Shown here in pieces: positions 1 to 10,209 of a stretch of DNA of 64,000 nt. A program made the position numbers and the translations under genes. Where the stretch lies: the NCBI RefSeq assembly GCF_000002995.4, contig NW_025062476.1, forward strand, positions 1,106,501 through 1,170,500, written 5' to 3'. Under the pieces are notes generated by a model. It made no database searches. It had not been told where the DNA came from and saw only the letters and a list, made by a program, of their open reading frames with translations. This DNA comes from Brugia malayi (lineage: Eukaryota > Nematoda > Chromadorea > Rhabditida > Onchocercidae). Every line of letters begins with the position of its first letter. Position 1 is the first letter of the stretch.

Positions 1-283
1 CACTCAACATACAATACTTTATTAAACAAAGTAGACAGGATTATTGAATATTGCACAGATTAAATATTTCAATGACATTTAATTCCAGCTATTCACCAGT
101 TTCCTTTATGCAAATGTTACTCCATTTTATCAACCAAACTTTTTTTTTTTTTTGAAATATTGAAATTTTTTTTATAATAGTAGGAATAGTTATGGATGTA
201 TGTCAATAAGCAATATTTATCAAATTTCAAGTGATCCAATGAAGTTCTATCAGTGATATTATTAGTGGTATGTATTTTATTAA

Positions 284-466
284 ATGCATCAAAATCCCAT
301 ATCTCACGATGTCACCCAGTGTACATGTATTACTGAAATGGTAGAACACGCTACTGCAGCGCTTCCTTCGAGTTTCAAAAGAGCATTTATAAACTTTATA
401 AACCACAAATGGTGGAGAGGAAAGCAGAATGAAAGAGAAAAAATATTAAAAACAATGAGGATTTGA
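284..466 (+). CDS. possible small or terminal exon, 60 codons
   Basis: An ATG-initiated open frame of 60 codons ends in TGA. Its composition is less AT-skewed than the flanks and the peptide looks protein-like (HATAALPSSFKRAFINFINH, then a WWRGK stretch and a basic end), with no recognisable domain. A CAG at about 306-308 could also be a splice acceptor, so this may be the last exon of a gene starting to the left of the window. There is no signal peptide and no membrane segment. Nothing else supports it, and it could be a chance frame. Confidence 0.25.
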   Translation: MHQNPISHDVTQCTCITEMVEHATAALPSSFKRAFINFINHKWWRGKQNEREKILKTMRI

Positions 467-595
467 AACTGTTTCACATTTGGTGTTTAACTTTTCACAA
501 CGATTAAAAACCTTTGATCTTTAAATCCAAGCAATCTGAAATAAAAAGCTTCCATTTGAGCATTTCTGTCATCTCACAAAATTGTGTGCTTCACC

Positions 596-1987
596 ATGTT
601 CTTCAATATATTTATGACACCCATCATTTGGTTCAATCTTCTACTATGCATCGCTTCTGATAATGAAACTTTCCATCTACCTAATTTCGACACTGCTAAT
701 GAAGTTATTACAAATAATACTTATTCTGGCATCTCAGATACCTTTGGATTTCTCGATTACCTCAATTTCGAGCCAATGTTTAGCTCAGAATTTCCATCCG
801 ATCCTTCACAGTTCATTGATTTCGCTCAGTTTAGTGAAACTGAGGATGTAGGAAGTGAAGAATCGAAATCTGAAACTAATCAGATCACAAATTCTCCTCA
901 TCCTGGTTTCTCCGATATCTATGATCCCTTCGGCCACACTAATTTTGAGTTATCACTTAGCTCAGATATGGACTCATACAGGAATCTGTGGAGAGATGCT
1001 AACGAAGAATTAAAAACGAGTGATGATAACGTGCGATATCCTTCCATTAGAGGTGAGAGTTTTGTTTTAGATACATTTAAAGATAAATACAACTTCTTGT
1101 AATTTGAGTTATTTAGATGCTCAGAATGAAACTTCTTCCTCACTTAATCTCAACAGCGATGATATTATCACATATATGCACTTAGTCCATGGTCCACAAC
1201 AAAGTGCCGTTCCAACCCATTTTCATCAACTTACTCTTCCCTCAGGCGACACATCTGGTCAACATGGAAATGCTGAACAGTGTAACATCAACAATAAGCA
1301 CTTCTCGGATAACTTGAATATCCTCAATTATAGGGAAAATGCCTATAAAGGATTGGAAACAGGTAATGACAAATTGCATAACAAAGTTCCGTTCTAATAA
1401 TTCCTTACTTCATTAATAACGTGATATTGAAGAAAGAAGTAATAACGAATCGAAAATAATTTCATCACAGCAGAAAATTCACAATTACCTGCTAAGTGAG
1501 ACCTTTTTAGGGAAGATATTAAAAGTAATTTTTGCTACAAATATGTGCGAAGATAAATAAACAACTACTAATTATCTAAGCCATTTAAAATGCCATGTGA
1601 TATTATTTTATAGCGCTGAAATCTTTATGATTTCTCTCATTACTTAAGTACCTTATGGTATAATAGACTACTGTTGGCAAAAATAAATGCTTTGACAAGA
1701 ATTTTTCAGATAAGAAAAATTATACTTGTCGTTACCCGGGATGTACAGTGATCACGAAAGCTCGCAAAGAATATCTAACACACAGGAAAACCCACGGTCA
1801 ACCCTTCATCTATGAATGCAAAGTGCCCGGTTGTGGGCGAACATTCGACCATAGATCATCATTTTATACCCACATAGAAACGCATGAACTTCGTCCTCAG
1901 TGCGAGGATTGTGGCAAATTCGTCGTCAACAGGAAGGCACTGCGAAAACACAAGAGACTCTGCCAAAAAAAATCTTTCAGTATGTAA
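596..1987 (+). CDS. C2H2 zinc-finger protein (isoform using the first finger exon)
   Basis: Three exons, 596-1052, 1117-1362 and 1710-1987, join in phase to 326 residues. Residues 1-18 are hydrophobic (MFFNIFMTPIIWFNLLLC). The next ~215 residues are acidic and Ser/Asn-rich with no domain, like an activation or linker region. The last exon encodes three fingers: C-x4-C...H-x3-H (CRYPGC...HRKTH), C-x4-C...H-x3-H (CKVPGC...HIETH) and a C2HC finger (CEDC...HKRLC). CX4C spacing is that of GLI/ZIC or TFIIIA-like fingers. The likely role is sequence-specific DNA or RNA binding in the nucleus, by inference from the fingers only. The stop at 1985-1987 overlaps a perfect GTATGT donor at 1980, so splicing on to the next finger exon is possible. 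I cannot assign an orthologue. Confidence 0.72.
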
Positions 1988-2236
1988 ATTTAACAGAATT
2001 TCAAACACATGCATCATCCTGAAATGGAATGCGTGTGAAATGTGCTACGAAACATTTGTGAGTGCTGAGTGACAACACAACGAAAAATTCACAATTACTG
2101 CTTTTGTTGTAACTATACTCAGAAATAATTAAACAATTTCTTGTGATCTAGATTATTTGAAATGGAACCTGGTAAGTAAGTTATTTCATGGGAATGATAT
2201 CTTTATGGTTTATCGCATAAGAAAATATCAATTCAG

Positions 2237-2514
2237 ACGAACGAAGGTATGAATGCCTTTATCCCGGATGTGCTATGGTCACGAAAAGTCGTAACGAATA
2301 TATAACACATCGGAAAACACACGGTCAGCCCTTCATCTATGAATGCAGAGTGCCTAGTTGTGGGCGGACATTCGACCATGAATCAACATTTTACAATCAC
2401 ATACAGACGCATGAACCTCGTCCTCAGTGCGAGGATTGTGGCAAATTCTTCACCACCAGGAATATGCTGCAGTATCATAAGAAGCGCTGCGAAAAAAATC
2501 TCGTTAGTTTATAA
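2237..2514 (+). CDS. duplicated alternative zinc-finger exon
   Basis: This exon begins after an ATTCAG acceptor and encodes three fingers: CLYPGC...HRKTH, CRVPSC...HIQTH and CEDC...HKKRC, ending in TAA. It is 278 nt long, exactly like the finger exon at 1710-1987, and has the same entry phase (one base carried from the exon before), so the exon ending at 1362 can splice to either. Similarity continues past both stop codons into 3' flanking sequence (the AAATTTA-CAGAATTT block and the TTTGTGA...GAGTGAC block), so a whole segment was duplicated. All zinc ligands are kept in both copies, which argues against decay. It could be used as a mutually exclusive last exon or in series, giving a six-finger protein. 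Confidence 0.7.
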
Positions 2515-5362
2515 ATTTAGCAGAATTTTAACTGAAATAGAATGCAATTTGTTGCGAAGCATTTGTGACCGCAGAGTGACCTAAGAACCAACTGCTTAAA
2601 AAGGTGTTGACAGTGGTGACAGTGACGTTTCCATATACATCAACAAACACTGAAAATATTAGCAATGTAATGAATATTCCATCCACTCTTGGCCAAATTA
2701 GCTTTGTTTTTCTAATTCGTGGAAAGTATGCAGAAAAACATATCATTTCATCTATAAAGCCAAGCTGCCATGAACTGCTAATCATTTCTTTTGGCGTTAC
2801 AAAACAAGTAAAAATTTTCATTCCAGAAAATGAGACACAATTTGGGCATTCTTCGCAAACAATAAGAAAAGGAGCGTAGCAATTTGATGTTTTTGAGGTA
2901 TCAGAATGCAGCTACCAATTTATAATTTCATTTTATCATTGGAATTTTTCCTATTTTATCTTTATTTGTTATTCCATGAACTAGTAAAAAATGATTAGCA
3001 AATGGGTTCACAACTAAAATGAACTAAAATGAACAATTTATGATACAAAGAGCTAATATTAAAAAGCATCCCAAGTGAGAACAAAAGTATTCACCTAATA
3101 ATTTATAACAAAAGTTGACATCACAAAGTTGTTTTAAACAAGGAAATGCTGTTATAAGGAAGAGAGATGATGCATTTTTAACTTATTTATCATAATTGTT
3201 CATTATTAATTTATTTAAATTCAATATGCAAAAAGTTGTTTTCCACTTATCATAAGAAAGCAGCTCTAATCTTTAACATGTTGAACAAATTTTTCTTTTC
3301 TCGAATACTAATTATAATGAAACAGAGATCCATTTGATGTTCTTCATATCAATAGACAATCATATTTTTTAATTCATTACTAAATAAATCTATGTTCTAC
3401 AAAATACACATGTAGATAAAAAATGGCGCAATTGTCCCTTTTATTGACTGAAAAGCGATCAATATAATTAGGTGGAGAATAAATAGTATTTATCTGTTGA
3501 TTAATGTTCAAATAAATGATCTGCTTTTGTCTCTTCACATGCGGATTCCTAAGGCCATATATGTCGTGGAAATTACTCAGTTTACTCTCTGCAAATTAAT
3601 AAAAAAGGCACATGGACAAAATTCATTTTCAATTAACAATCCAAAAAAAAAAAAAAAAAAATTGATCTTCATCAGTACTGATAATGTGATTATGTCATTT
3701 AGTAAAAAATTTCAGAGATTGTATGTAAGCCAAAGATCAGCCATATTTCATTAATAATTTCTAATTTTTACATTCACTGATCATGAAAGATCGATCGCAT
3801 AAACAACTAAATTTTTGTAACAACGAAATGAAGAAAATAGCAAATTTTGCTAATAATTATTGCTACAACTATTGTTATACCAATTACATATTATACTGCA
3901 AGTTGACAAACATGTTTAAAATTTTGATAAATTTAAGAAAATCATGAGGTGATTTCCCGTAATACTTCGTGTTTTCACCATGTCTCTTAGTTTGGACTAT
4001 TGGTAGTAGTCAATATACCTTCATAATATTCAATTTAACTATTAACATTTTTTTTTTCTGATTTCAGAATTTCTTTCTGAATAATTTCTAAATATTCCAT
4101 TAATTTACGATCGACATCTTCACTTATTTGTAACAAATATGTATTTCAGTTCAGATGTTCTTTGCTTCTTATATAAGAAAGCAGAAGAATAATTCTTATA
4201 AATATAAGAAGATAAATAATGAGCTGAATAGCTGAGTAAATGAAAATCGATTTGTAGCATTCGACTTGTAGCTACTCTTTTTAGAAATTCTAAACTATGT
4301 CTAGCTGTTTGATTAGTTCAATTGTGAAGTATTAATAATTAGTACGCTTTCATAAATAACAACATTCTTACTAGAAGTATCACTTTTAGGAAATATTTAT
4401 ATTTTTTTTGCCATGCTTCACTATATGGATATTTTTTGTTCCTTATTGTGTGATGAAGTGACTTCTATAATTTATAATCATATTTTTCAATTACAATTTA
4501 ATTTGTGAAAGTGAAATATTCTGTGCTTTAGAAATATCAGTATCATAGAAGAAATATGAATAAATAGTGTTAAAATATTATGATTTAATTATCTTCGATT
4601 CCACTGAAAGAATATACCTCAAAAATTGATTGGATAAAAAGGATTTATGAACATGCAGAAGCTAATTAGCAGAAGAATTTGGCAGTTAAATGGATATGAT
4701 CAACATTGTGACATAGTTGACAACATTATGACAAAGTTGACAACATTGTGACATAGTTGACATAGCAATCAATCCTGTCATATCTTGTGTTACAATATGT
4801 TTTTTTTTTTTCTTATATTATATATAATATTAACATGTATTTCTGTGATTCTATCTCAAGCATAATCTTTTTCAAAGAATATTTGATCAAAAATGAGTAG
4901 AAGCAAAAAAGCATTTATATTACTGACTAATGCCATCAGAAGTTTTATGATTTGCATTAATTATTTGCAGTGACATTTGAGCATGTCACTGATACTAGAA
5001 ATAAATCTTGCAATTTACGCAAATTCATTTTGATTATCTAATTAATATACATGATATCGTATTTTGATTTATCACGACTGTTTGATTATCATTTGCTTTT
5101 CTGCTTCGTTAAAATCTGCAATAAATATAAAGTTAAGCAAGAGATTTTTTTTGCCATCTGTTTTTCACGACATATCTTTCGTTCATTAAAATGAGATATA
5201 TCAGTTGAGTATTTATTTCAACTTTATTTATGACATAAAATTAGCACGACAAGAATTGAAATAAAATGTTAGTCGAATTGAAATGAAATCTCTTATAGTA
5301 TTTAAAATAAAGGAAATGCTTTTAATTTAAAAAAATTACTAATTAAAAATAAGCAGCATGCA
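2515..5362. other. intergenic, no supported gene
   Basis: AT-rich sequence between the zinc-finger gene and the minus-strand phosphatase (the two converge on it). A 91-codon frame near 2604-2879 and its antisense partner have neither splice context nor domain and look like chance. It also holds homopolymer runs (A18 near 3643, T11 near 4800) and a three-copy 20-bp repeat. Confidence 0.6.
4701..4760. repeat. 20-bp tandem repeat, 3 copies
   Basis: Three adjacent copies of a 20-base unit (CAACATTGTGACATAGTTGA and two-base variants). The middle copy differs at two positions and the outer two are identical. Confidence 0.85.
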
Positions 5363-8300
5363 TTACCAATCATGAATTTCTAGAAATGGCCATCTTCTTT
5401 CGGATGAAGGTAACATGAATTTGAAATCATATTCTGGTACTTCCTCAGATTGTTGTGTTCCACTTATACTCAACAAATCTTCAACATGTTTCATAAAATA
5501 CTCAACAAAATCAGTATTCTAAAACATTATACAATTTTCCTTTTTTTTTTTTTTTTCGAAAACAAAATCAGCAATGGTTAGTTAAACATTGCTGATTAAT
5601 ATACGCTATTCATACTTTATTAAAATTTTTTAATTGCTTAAAATTAAACTACTCAAATGACACATCTTATCATCATTTCACAACTGTTTGATTTATCACC
5701 TGTATGTAACATTCTGATCTTATCATCAGTTGTTAACTATTTATTTTTACAAACGTACAATTTTCACTTATCAATATATTGAGAAATTTGGGATATTGAA
5801 GTGCAGCAATCCTATACAATTCATGCAAATTTTCTTCAGTTATAGAATCCAATTCAGCAAAGAAATCTTCCTCAAAAGGAAAGTTGTGTTCACCAATTCG
5901 ATATTCCTGGAAATTTCATTCATTTCTTTAACTAACAAATTATATGAACAAAAAAAGTAACAGTAAGTTTACATCAAATAACTCTTGAATTTATATTTTA
6001 TTATCAACTTGCTATCCATCTTTTCATCTTATTATAGAAAAACTGAAAAATTAAAAGTTGTTCGTTCTGTCTGATATAATTTAGTGATTAATAACAACAA
6101 ACTCGCATTATCATGTAGTAATCAAAATGTGAAAGACATCGTTGCCACTTGAAAATCGCTTCTGATACACCTTCCATAAATTTCATACATGACCAGCATT
6201 GTGGCATAGTTGGATCAACCGGATCAAGTGGATAAAGATGTCTAAGAGTTTTATTTACATCATATAAACATACAGCATGGAAATATAGCTCGATGAATTA
6301 TATTCTGATATTTAAATAAAATAATTAGATGATACTAAAATGATGAGTGTAAGCATCACATACCTTATTTCCTCAAAATTTGCACTCAAATCTTCTCTCA
6401 AATGCTCCAAATTTCCCTTTGTAGAATGATACACTACATGACCTGTCAAAAGTTTTGTTGTGTCATCAAAATCAAGCAATAAAATAGCTGCGACATAATA
6501 CTCGTCACCAGCTGCAGGTGATGAATGTACCGTATAACAAAGACCATTAAATACCTTTACAAAACCACTCTGTAATAGTTAAGAAAAGATTATTGGCTTC
6601 TTCATTTCATACTATACATGAAAAAATTTATTTACATTTTTTTTTTGTTAGATAATACTATATCCATTCTTTATATTCAGTAAAAAAAAAATTCAGTAAG
6701 AAATTAGCATTAAAAATTATAATATATGCTATTAGCAATGATATGAGTCAATCATTTACAAGAAATCACACAAAAAAAAAAAAAAAAAAGCTCTGAAAAA
6801 GAAGAAATCATTATTTGAAGTGATTAATGACGAATTAATGAAAAATTTCAAATTATTGTTTTCATACTGTTTCACAGTAATTTATATAATATTATAATTA
6901 CCATTAAACTTACTGTATTAGCTTCATGACCACGTATGAGAGCTCGACAATTTAATTCTCGTAGTTTCTCTTTCAGTGCTCTTCGATTGAAGAAATATGA
7001 TGCACCACGTTCAGAAGGTGAATATTTTGATCTAAACACTGAAAATTGTTTTGAGCAATAGTGATAGTGAGATCCGATTGAGAATGTTATGCTAATGCAA
7101 AAGAGCTTTTCAAGTTATGAACAAAGAATGTAAACAAATATAAGTTAGTTTATATCGAACTTTTTCAAACTTATACTGAATATTTTATTCCACTGAACTT
7201 CTAGCATCTTATTTCTAAATCTTGAAAATTTGAATGCTTCGAATAGTGAAATTATTGAATGCTATTAAAATTTAAAGAAAAAACAAACGTTATTTGTTTA
7301 GATGGATCAGCCCATAGAATATCTGTCATAATGCTTATATGAAAAACATTTGTTTCTGGTGCAAGCCATGTTAATGGACGTGGTATTTGAGCAATATCTT
7401 CTCTCGATTTAATAAACTGCGAGATACCACCATGACAAAGTAATATTTGATCTGCAATGATTTCTACAATTCAACTGATATCATCTTCTTGTTAACTTTT
7501 TTTTTTTTTTTTTCTCTCTTTTTGGAAGGAAAATATTGTTAATATTGAGAAAATATTTTAATTAATTATTAGTAATAAGTAACATTTATCACTTATACCA
7601 ATAAGAGTTTTTTTTTTTTTTTGTTATAGAAAATTTCAGTGTAAATTTAAGCAAAATTTCTTCAAAATTTACCATTCACTTCTCTAATTCTTAAATGTTA
7701 TCTGCTCTATCAGAATGAAAACTTTTCAATACATTAGAATTCAACACTACTAATTGTGCTCACCTGATAAAATAGCAGCAAGTGGTAAATGATCAAAAAC
7801 AAAATTGATATTATATAGTATCAAATTCCTATCAGCATTCGGATAACAGCGCTCAATCTGTAAAGACAAATCTTTTTGCATTTTTGTTAATTTAAGCTAC
7901 AAAAATGTAAGAAATGATAAAATTCAAAATACAAACAATTCAATACTTCCCAATACATTGTGAATATCCGACGGATAGATGCTTTATAGAGGAATGTCAA
8001 GAGGAACTGATAAAAGTAGCATAAACCAGTAGTAATTAGGTTTAAATTATAAAATGAAAAACACACACACACACATACATACATACGTACACATGCATGC
8101 ACATGCATACACATACATACATTTCGAATTAATCCATTTTCCTCATCCTCATTTGCATAACATTGACTCATTGTTTCATGATTACCACGCAGCATGTACA
8201 TTCGTTTTGGATAGCGTAATTTCAATAAGAAAAGTAATAAAACCATCTCGAGAGAATGCTTCCCGCGATCAATGTAATCTCCTGTCGAATTCTTATATTA

Positions 8301-9028
8301 ATATTTTTATATTAAAATGGTAAGATTGAAGGAAGCAATGTAAGATTCACTTTAATGAAATATAATTAATTGAAAAATGATTTTCAAATTCATTAAATAT
8401 TTAAATGATAGCAATGTTATAGTATGCTTCATCAACTAACCAAGAAAAATTAATGTTCTTTCGGTGGGCCAACCGGCATCCTTTATTCCTCTAAATAAAT
8501 CGTATAAACTACCATGCAGATCACCAAATATAGCAACGCCATCCGGATCATGAATGTACTCTAATGTGCCACATTCTCGTAACAGATCAACTGTTTTGTG
8601 ACAAATCTGCAATGGACGACATTTGCGCATATCCTCCTGAATAGTTTGTCATTGTTGTTGTCCAGATGATCGATGCAAGAAGTAATTTCAAAGGCAATTG
8701 GAAATGATATGAATTATCAAATTTGATAAGATCAATGAAGTCTATTGAGTGATTCATTTCTGTGATCAGAGCTAATCAAAGCAAACTTTTTCAAAAGCTA
8801 CAATTTATATTTATTTTATCCACTTTCTCTTTCTCTTTCTTCCTCCTACTTTCAACTTTAAAATAAAATAGTGATTGGTACAAAAAAAAGTTTTTCCAAA
8901 GTGATCAATTCACTGAGTGGACATTCTCCACCACAATTATTCAACATCCCATGAATAAGCTGATCAATTTCCTCCTGCTGCAGTGGTGGACATGGCAAGC
9001 TATGCTGAATTACCAAATTTCGAGACAT
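5363..9028 (-). CDS. PP1-like Ser/Thr protein phosphatase with C-terminal extension
   Basis: Ten phase-consistent exons (from the 5' end: 9028-8882, 8636-8441, 8281-8121, 7857-7764, 7451-7289, 7031-6914, 6569-6336, 6288-6103, 5906-5751, 5518-5363) give 536 residues. The PPP metal-site motifs are all present: GDLHG (87-91), GDYIDRG (115-121), GNHE (147-150), HGG (206-208) and RGHE (287-290, canonical RAHQ). A dinuclear-metal protein phosphatase acting on phospho-Ser/Thr is therefore expected. The SAPNYCG segment of PP1 is replaced by SSPAAGD (309-315). About 190 residues beyond the catalytic core match nothing I know. Nematodes are known for many lineage-specific, often germline PP1-like genes, and this looks like one. 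The junction between residues ~366 and 372 is uncertain: the strong donor at 6363 gives a stop, and the frame is kept only with a GTATCA donor at 6335 and a 47-nt intron. Confidence 0.85.
8060..8122. repeat. CA/CATA microsatellite
   Basis: An (AC)n run passes into CATA and CATG repeats. It lies in a phosphatase intron, directly against the donor of the GDYIDRG exon. Confidence 0.85.
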
Positions 9029-9546
9029 TATGTTTAGTACTGAAATTTTGTATGATTTTCTGCTTACATTTTAAAAGCTAGAAAAATTCAGGATAATTCA
9101 AGTTTAAAAAATTTTGTTTTACTTGTCTTTTATTTTGACTAGTACTTCTATTTAGCAATTTTTATTACCATCTTTGATCGTACAATTTATTTAGTGTTTA
9201 TTTTATCAATGTATAATAATATTTTTCAAATTTCAAATTATGATCTGTTTCTTCGGTCTCCAAATGTAACAGATGAATTGATTTTAAATTAACAGATGAT
9301 AAGAACTAATTAGACTGAAAGTATCAGAAGTATGCTCACACTAATTCATCATCAAACATTCATTTGTTTATTAATAAAACAATTTATTATTATCAAAACA
9401 ATTCATTTGCAGGAAGGTCAAATGATAAATTCAAAAAATTTTTTTAACACCTTTTAAATTGCTATTAGAATTTAACCGCTTAGTATGACAAACAACCACT
9501 ACAAATAATTCATTTCATTGAATTACTTCTCTTCATAAATCTAAAA

Positions 9547-9768
9547 TTAAATCATTAAAAATTTGAATAATATTCGATTAAATCATTAAATATTTGAATA
9601 ATATTCGATTAAATCATTAAATATTTGAATAATATTCGATTAAATCATTAAATATTTGAATAATATTCGATTAAATCATTAAATATTTGAATAATATTCG
9701 ATTAAATCATTAAATATTTGAATAATATTCGATTAAATCATTAAATATTTGAATAATATTCGATTAAA
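9547..9768. repeat. 31-bp minisatellite, about 7 copies
   Basis: Tandem copies of a 31-base AT-rich unit running ATTAAATCATTAAATATTTG then AATAATATTCG. The first copy has one variant base and the rest look identical. It lies in the divergent promoter region. Confidence 0.95.
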
Positions 9769-9932
9769 GCAATTTATTAGCAATCGAAAAATTTAATCCT
9801 CACTTTATAAATTATTCACAAAACTCTTCAATTTAATCTAAATTTGATGAGAGGAAAAGAAATAAATGTATTTTCTATTAATGCAATTTCACAGTAAATT
9901 CTTTTCCACGTTGGCTTCAGAACGACCGATAT

Positions 9933-9950
9933 TTCGCGGTTAGCCGCGAA
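9933..9950. promoter_or_regulatory. perfect GC-rich hairpin / dyad
   Basis: TTCGCGG and its exact reverse complement CCGCGAA are separated by four bases (TTAG). In such AT-rich DNA a 7-bp, CpG-containing dyad stands out. It could bind a dimeric regulator or be a chance dyad. It lies about 260 bp before the HSPA13 start. Confidence 0.4.
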
Positions 9951-10209
9951 GAATTGAATTTTATCATTTTTTGATTGTTATCTGATTGTAGTTGATAATT
10001 CTTTTGCAGTGATTTCTTCAGCAATTTTTTCTGTTCCATACAAATTAGTAATTCATCTTATTTGCTGTAACTTACGTAAATATTTAGTAAAAGCGGCGTA
10101 CGTGAACCAAATGAGAATAGTACGTTATCATATGACTGTTACAGCACAATGGTATTATCTGTATTATAACCTGAGACATTACGTTTGAGAATTTCGACGT
10201 CATTTGCAT

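Larger units (their letters stand above)
9029..10209. other. divergent intergenic / promoter region
   Basis: This separates the start codons of the minus-strand phosphatase and the plus-strand HSPA13 gene, so it must hold both promoters unless they lie in untranslated exons. It contains a 31-bp tandem repeat, a perfect GC-rich hairpin at 9933 and an ACGT-rich stretch from about 10070. I see no TATA box that I would trust in this AT-rich setting. Confidence 0.5.

Noticed and set aside
2528..2879. Overlapping frames on both strands (97 and 91 codons) downstream of the finger exons
   Set aside because: Antisense mirror frames with no domain, no acceptor at a start and no ligand or sequence relation to the finger exons.
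8054..8323. Plus-strand His/Thr-rich frame
   Set aside because: It is the antisense of the phosphatase GDYIDRG exon plus a CA/CATA microsatellite.
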